From contig CALXKC010000003.1 in NCBI GenBank assembly GCA_944388775.1, positions 1 through 63,147 of the forward strand: a stretch of 63,147 nucleotides of DNA, read 5' to 3'. The first letter of the stretch is position 1. Every line of letters begins with the position of its first letter. The stretch comes from an uncultured Clostridia bacterium (GTDB taxonomy: Bacteria > Bacillota > Clostridia > TANB77 > CAG-508). This document shows, one piece after another, positions 63,025 to 63,147 of this stretch. The notes below the pieces were generated by a model that saw nothing but the letters and a program-made list of their open reading frames with translations, made no database searches and had not been told where the DNA came from. The position numbers were made by a program, and so were the translations under genes.

Positions 63025-63053
63025 AGTATAACACATTTTACATAAATTTGCAA
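63025..63053 (-). promoter_or_regulatory. promoter of the small minus-strand unit
   Basis: On the minus strand TTGCAA (63053-63048), 17-bp spacer, TATACT (63030-63025). Confidence 0.6.
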
Positions 63054-63147
63054 TTAAAGTACAATATCTGCAGGATAAAGACATGAAAAAATTTTTCTAA
63101 TGTCTATATCCATTGAATTATCTAGCGTTAGAGATGGTTGATGTATC
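63054..63147 (-). CDS. 3' end of a minus-strand gene, unknown
   Basis: Thirty codons open from the window edge, ending at TAA 63056-63054 (..LDNSMDIDIRKIFSCLYPAD..). Codon use fits this genome. Too short to identify. Confidence 0.35.
   Translation of the reverse strand, partial: IHQPSLTLDNSMDIDIRKIFSCLYPADIVL

Noticed and set aside
1..63147. tRNA, rRNA and riboswitch search by eye
   Set aside because: No cloverleaf with a T-loop GTTCGAATC-type arm and no rRNA-like block was found; no leader matched a riboswitch well enough to report.

Overview
The window is AT-rich (very few G/C-ending codons, Arg almost always AGA) and carries spoVS, a complete spoIIIAA-AH operon, gerW/ytfJ, a spoVB-like flippase and a DacF-type carboxypeptidase. 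Together with anaerobic NrdDG this points to an anaerobic, endospore-forming low-GC Clostridia, probably an uncultured gut-type lineage. No rRNA or tRNA gene was seen.

Layout. 0-5 kb: ileS, then a REP-associated tyrosine transposase (RAYT) bracketed by 31-bp inverted copies of a palindromic repeat. 4.5-12.3 kb: ABC-2 exporter pair, rny, a small unknown gene, ymdB, spoVS, a solute-binding protein. 12.3-17 kb: a 173-bp inverted-repeat element, recA, an inserted convergent acidic gene, recX, scpA (no scpB), DUF2953, gerW. 17-21 kb, minus strand: spoVB-like flippase, VanW, dacF (frameshifted). 21-28 kb: rpmE, miaB, mutS and unknowns. 28-35 kb: Crp/Fnr regulator divergent from nrdDG, then PAP2 phosphatase, GNAT and a BceRS-like two-component pair, ogt. 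35-36.2 kb: decayed DNA with gene fragments. 36-45 kb: yebC, an anchored unknown, a 191-bp hairpin element, spoIIIAA-AH. 45-53 kb: phosphofructokinase, FIST protein, aldehyde dehydrogenase, Fe-alcohol dehydrogenase, DUF4143 ATPase (frameshifted). 53-59 kb: ArsR/cadmium-type ATPase, a type III toxin-antitoxin locus (ToxI repeats plus toxN), an orphan gene, a CtpE-like P-type ATPase. 59-63 kb: addA (frameshifted), two small minus-strand items.

Three things stand out. (1) Four conserved genes (dacF, spoIIIAA, the DUF4143 ATPase, addA) are each interrupted in exactly the same way: one extra C directly before a Gly GGA/GGT codon, so that the zero frame meets a CGG codon where +1 frameshifting restores the family sequence. 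By eye I found no in-frame CGG in any other recognisable conserved gene here. This suggests programmed or tolerated +1 frameshifting at a nearly abandoned codon, although a sequencing artefact must be excluded. (2) About a dozen dispersed palindromic repeats share GGGAC/GTCCC frames but have different, internally complementary arms. They sit between genes (three inside the spoIIIA operon), sometimes supply stop codons, and two copies flank the RAYT gene, so they look like a REP/RAYT system. (3) A complete toxIN-type locus with three 36-nt repeats, a terminator and a ToxN-like endoribonuclease, with an apparent extra promoter in front of the toxin.
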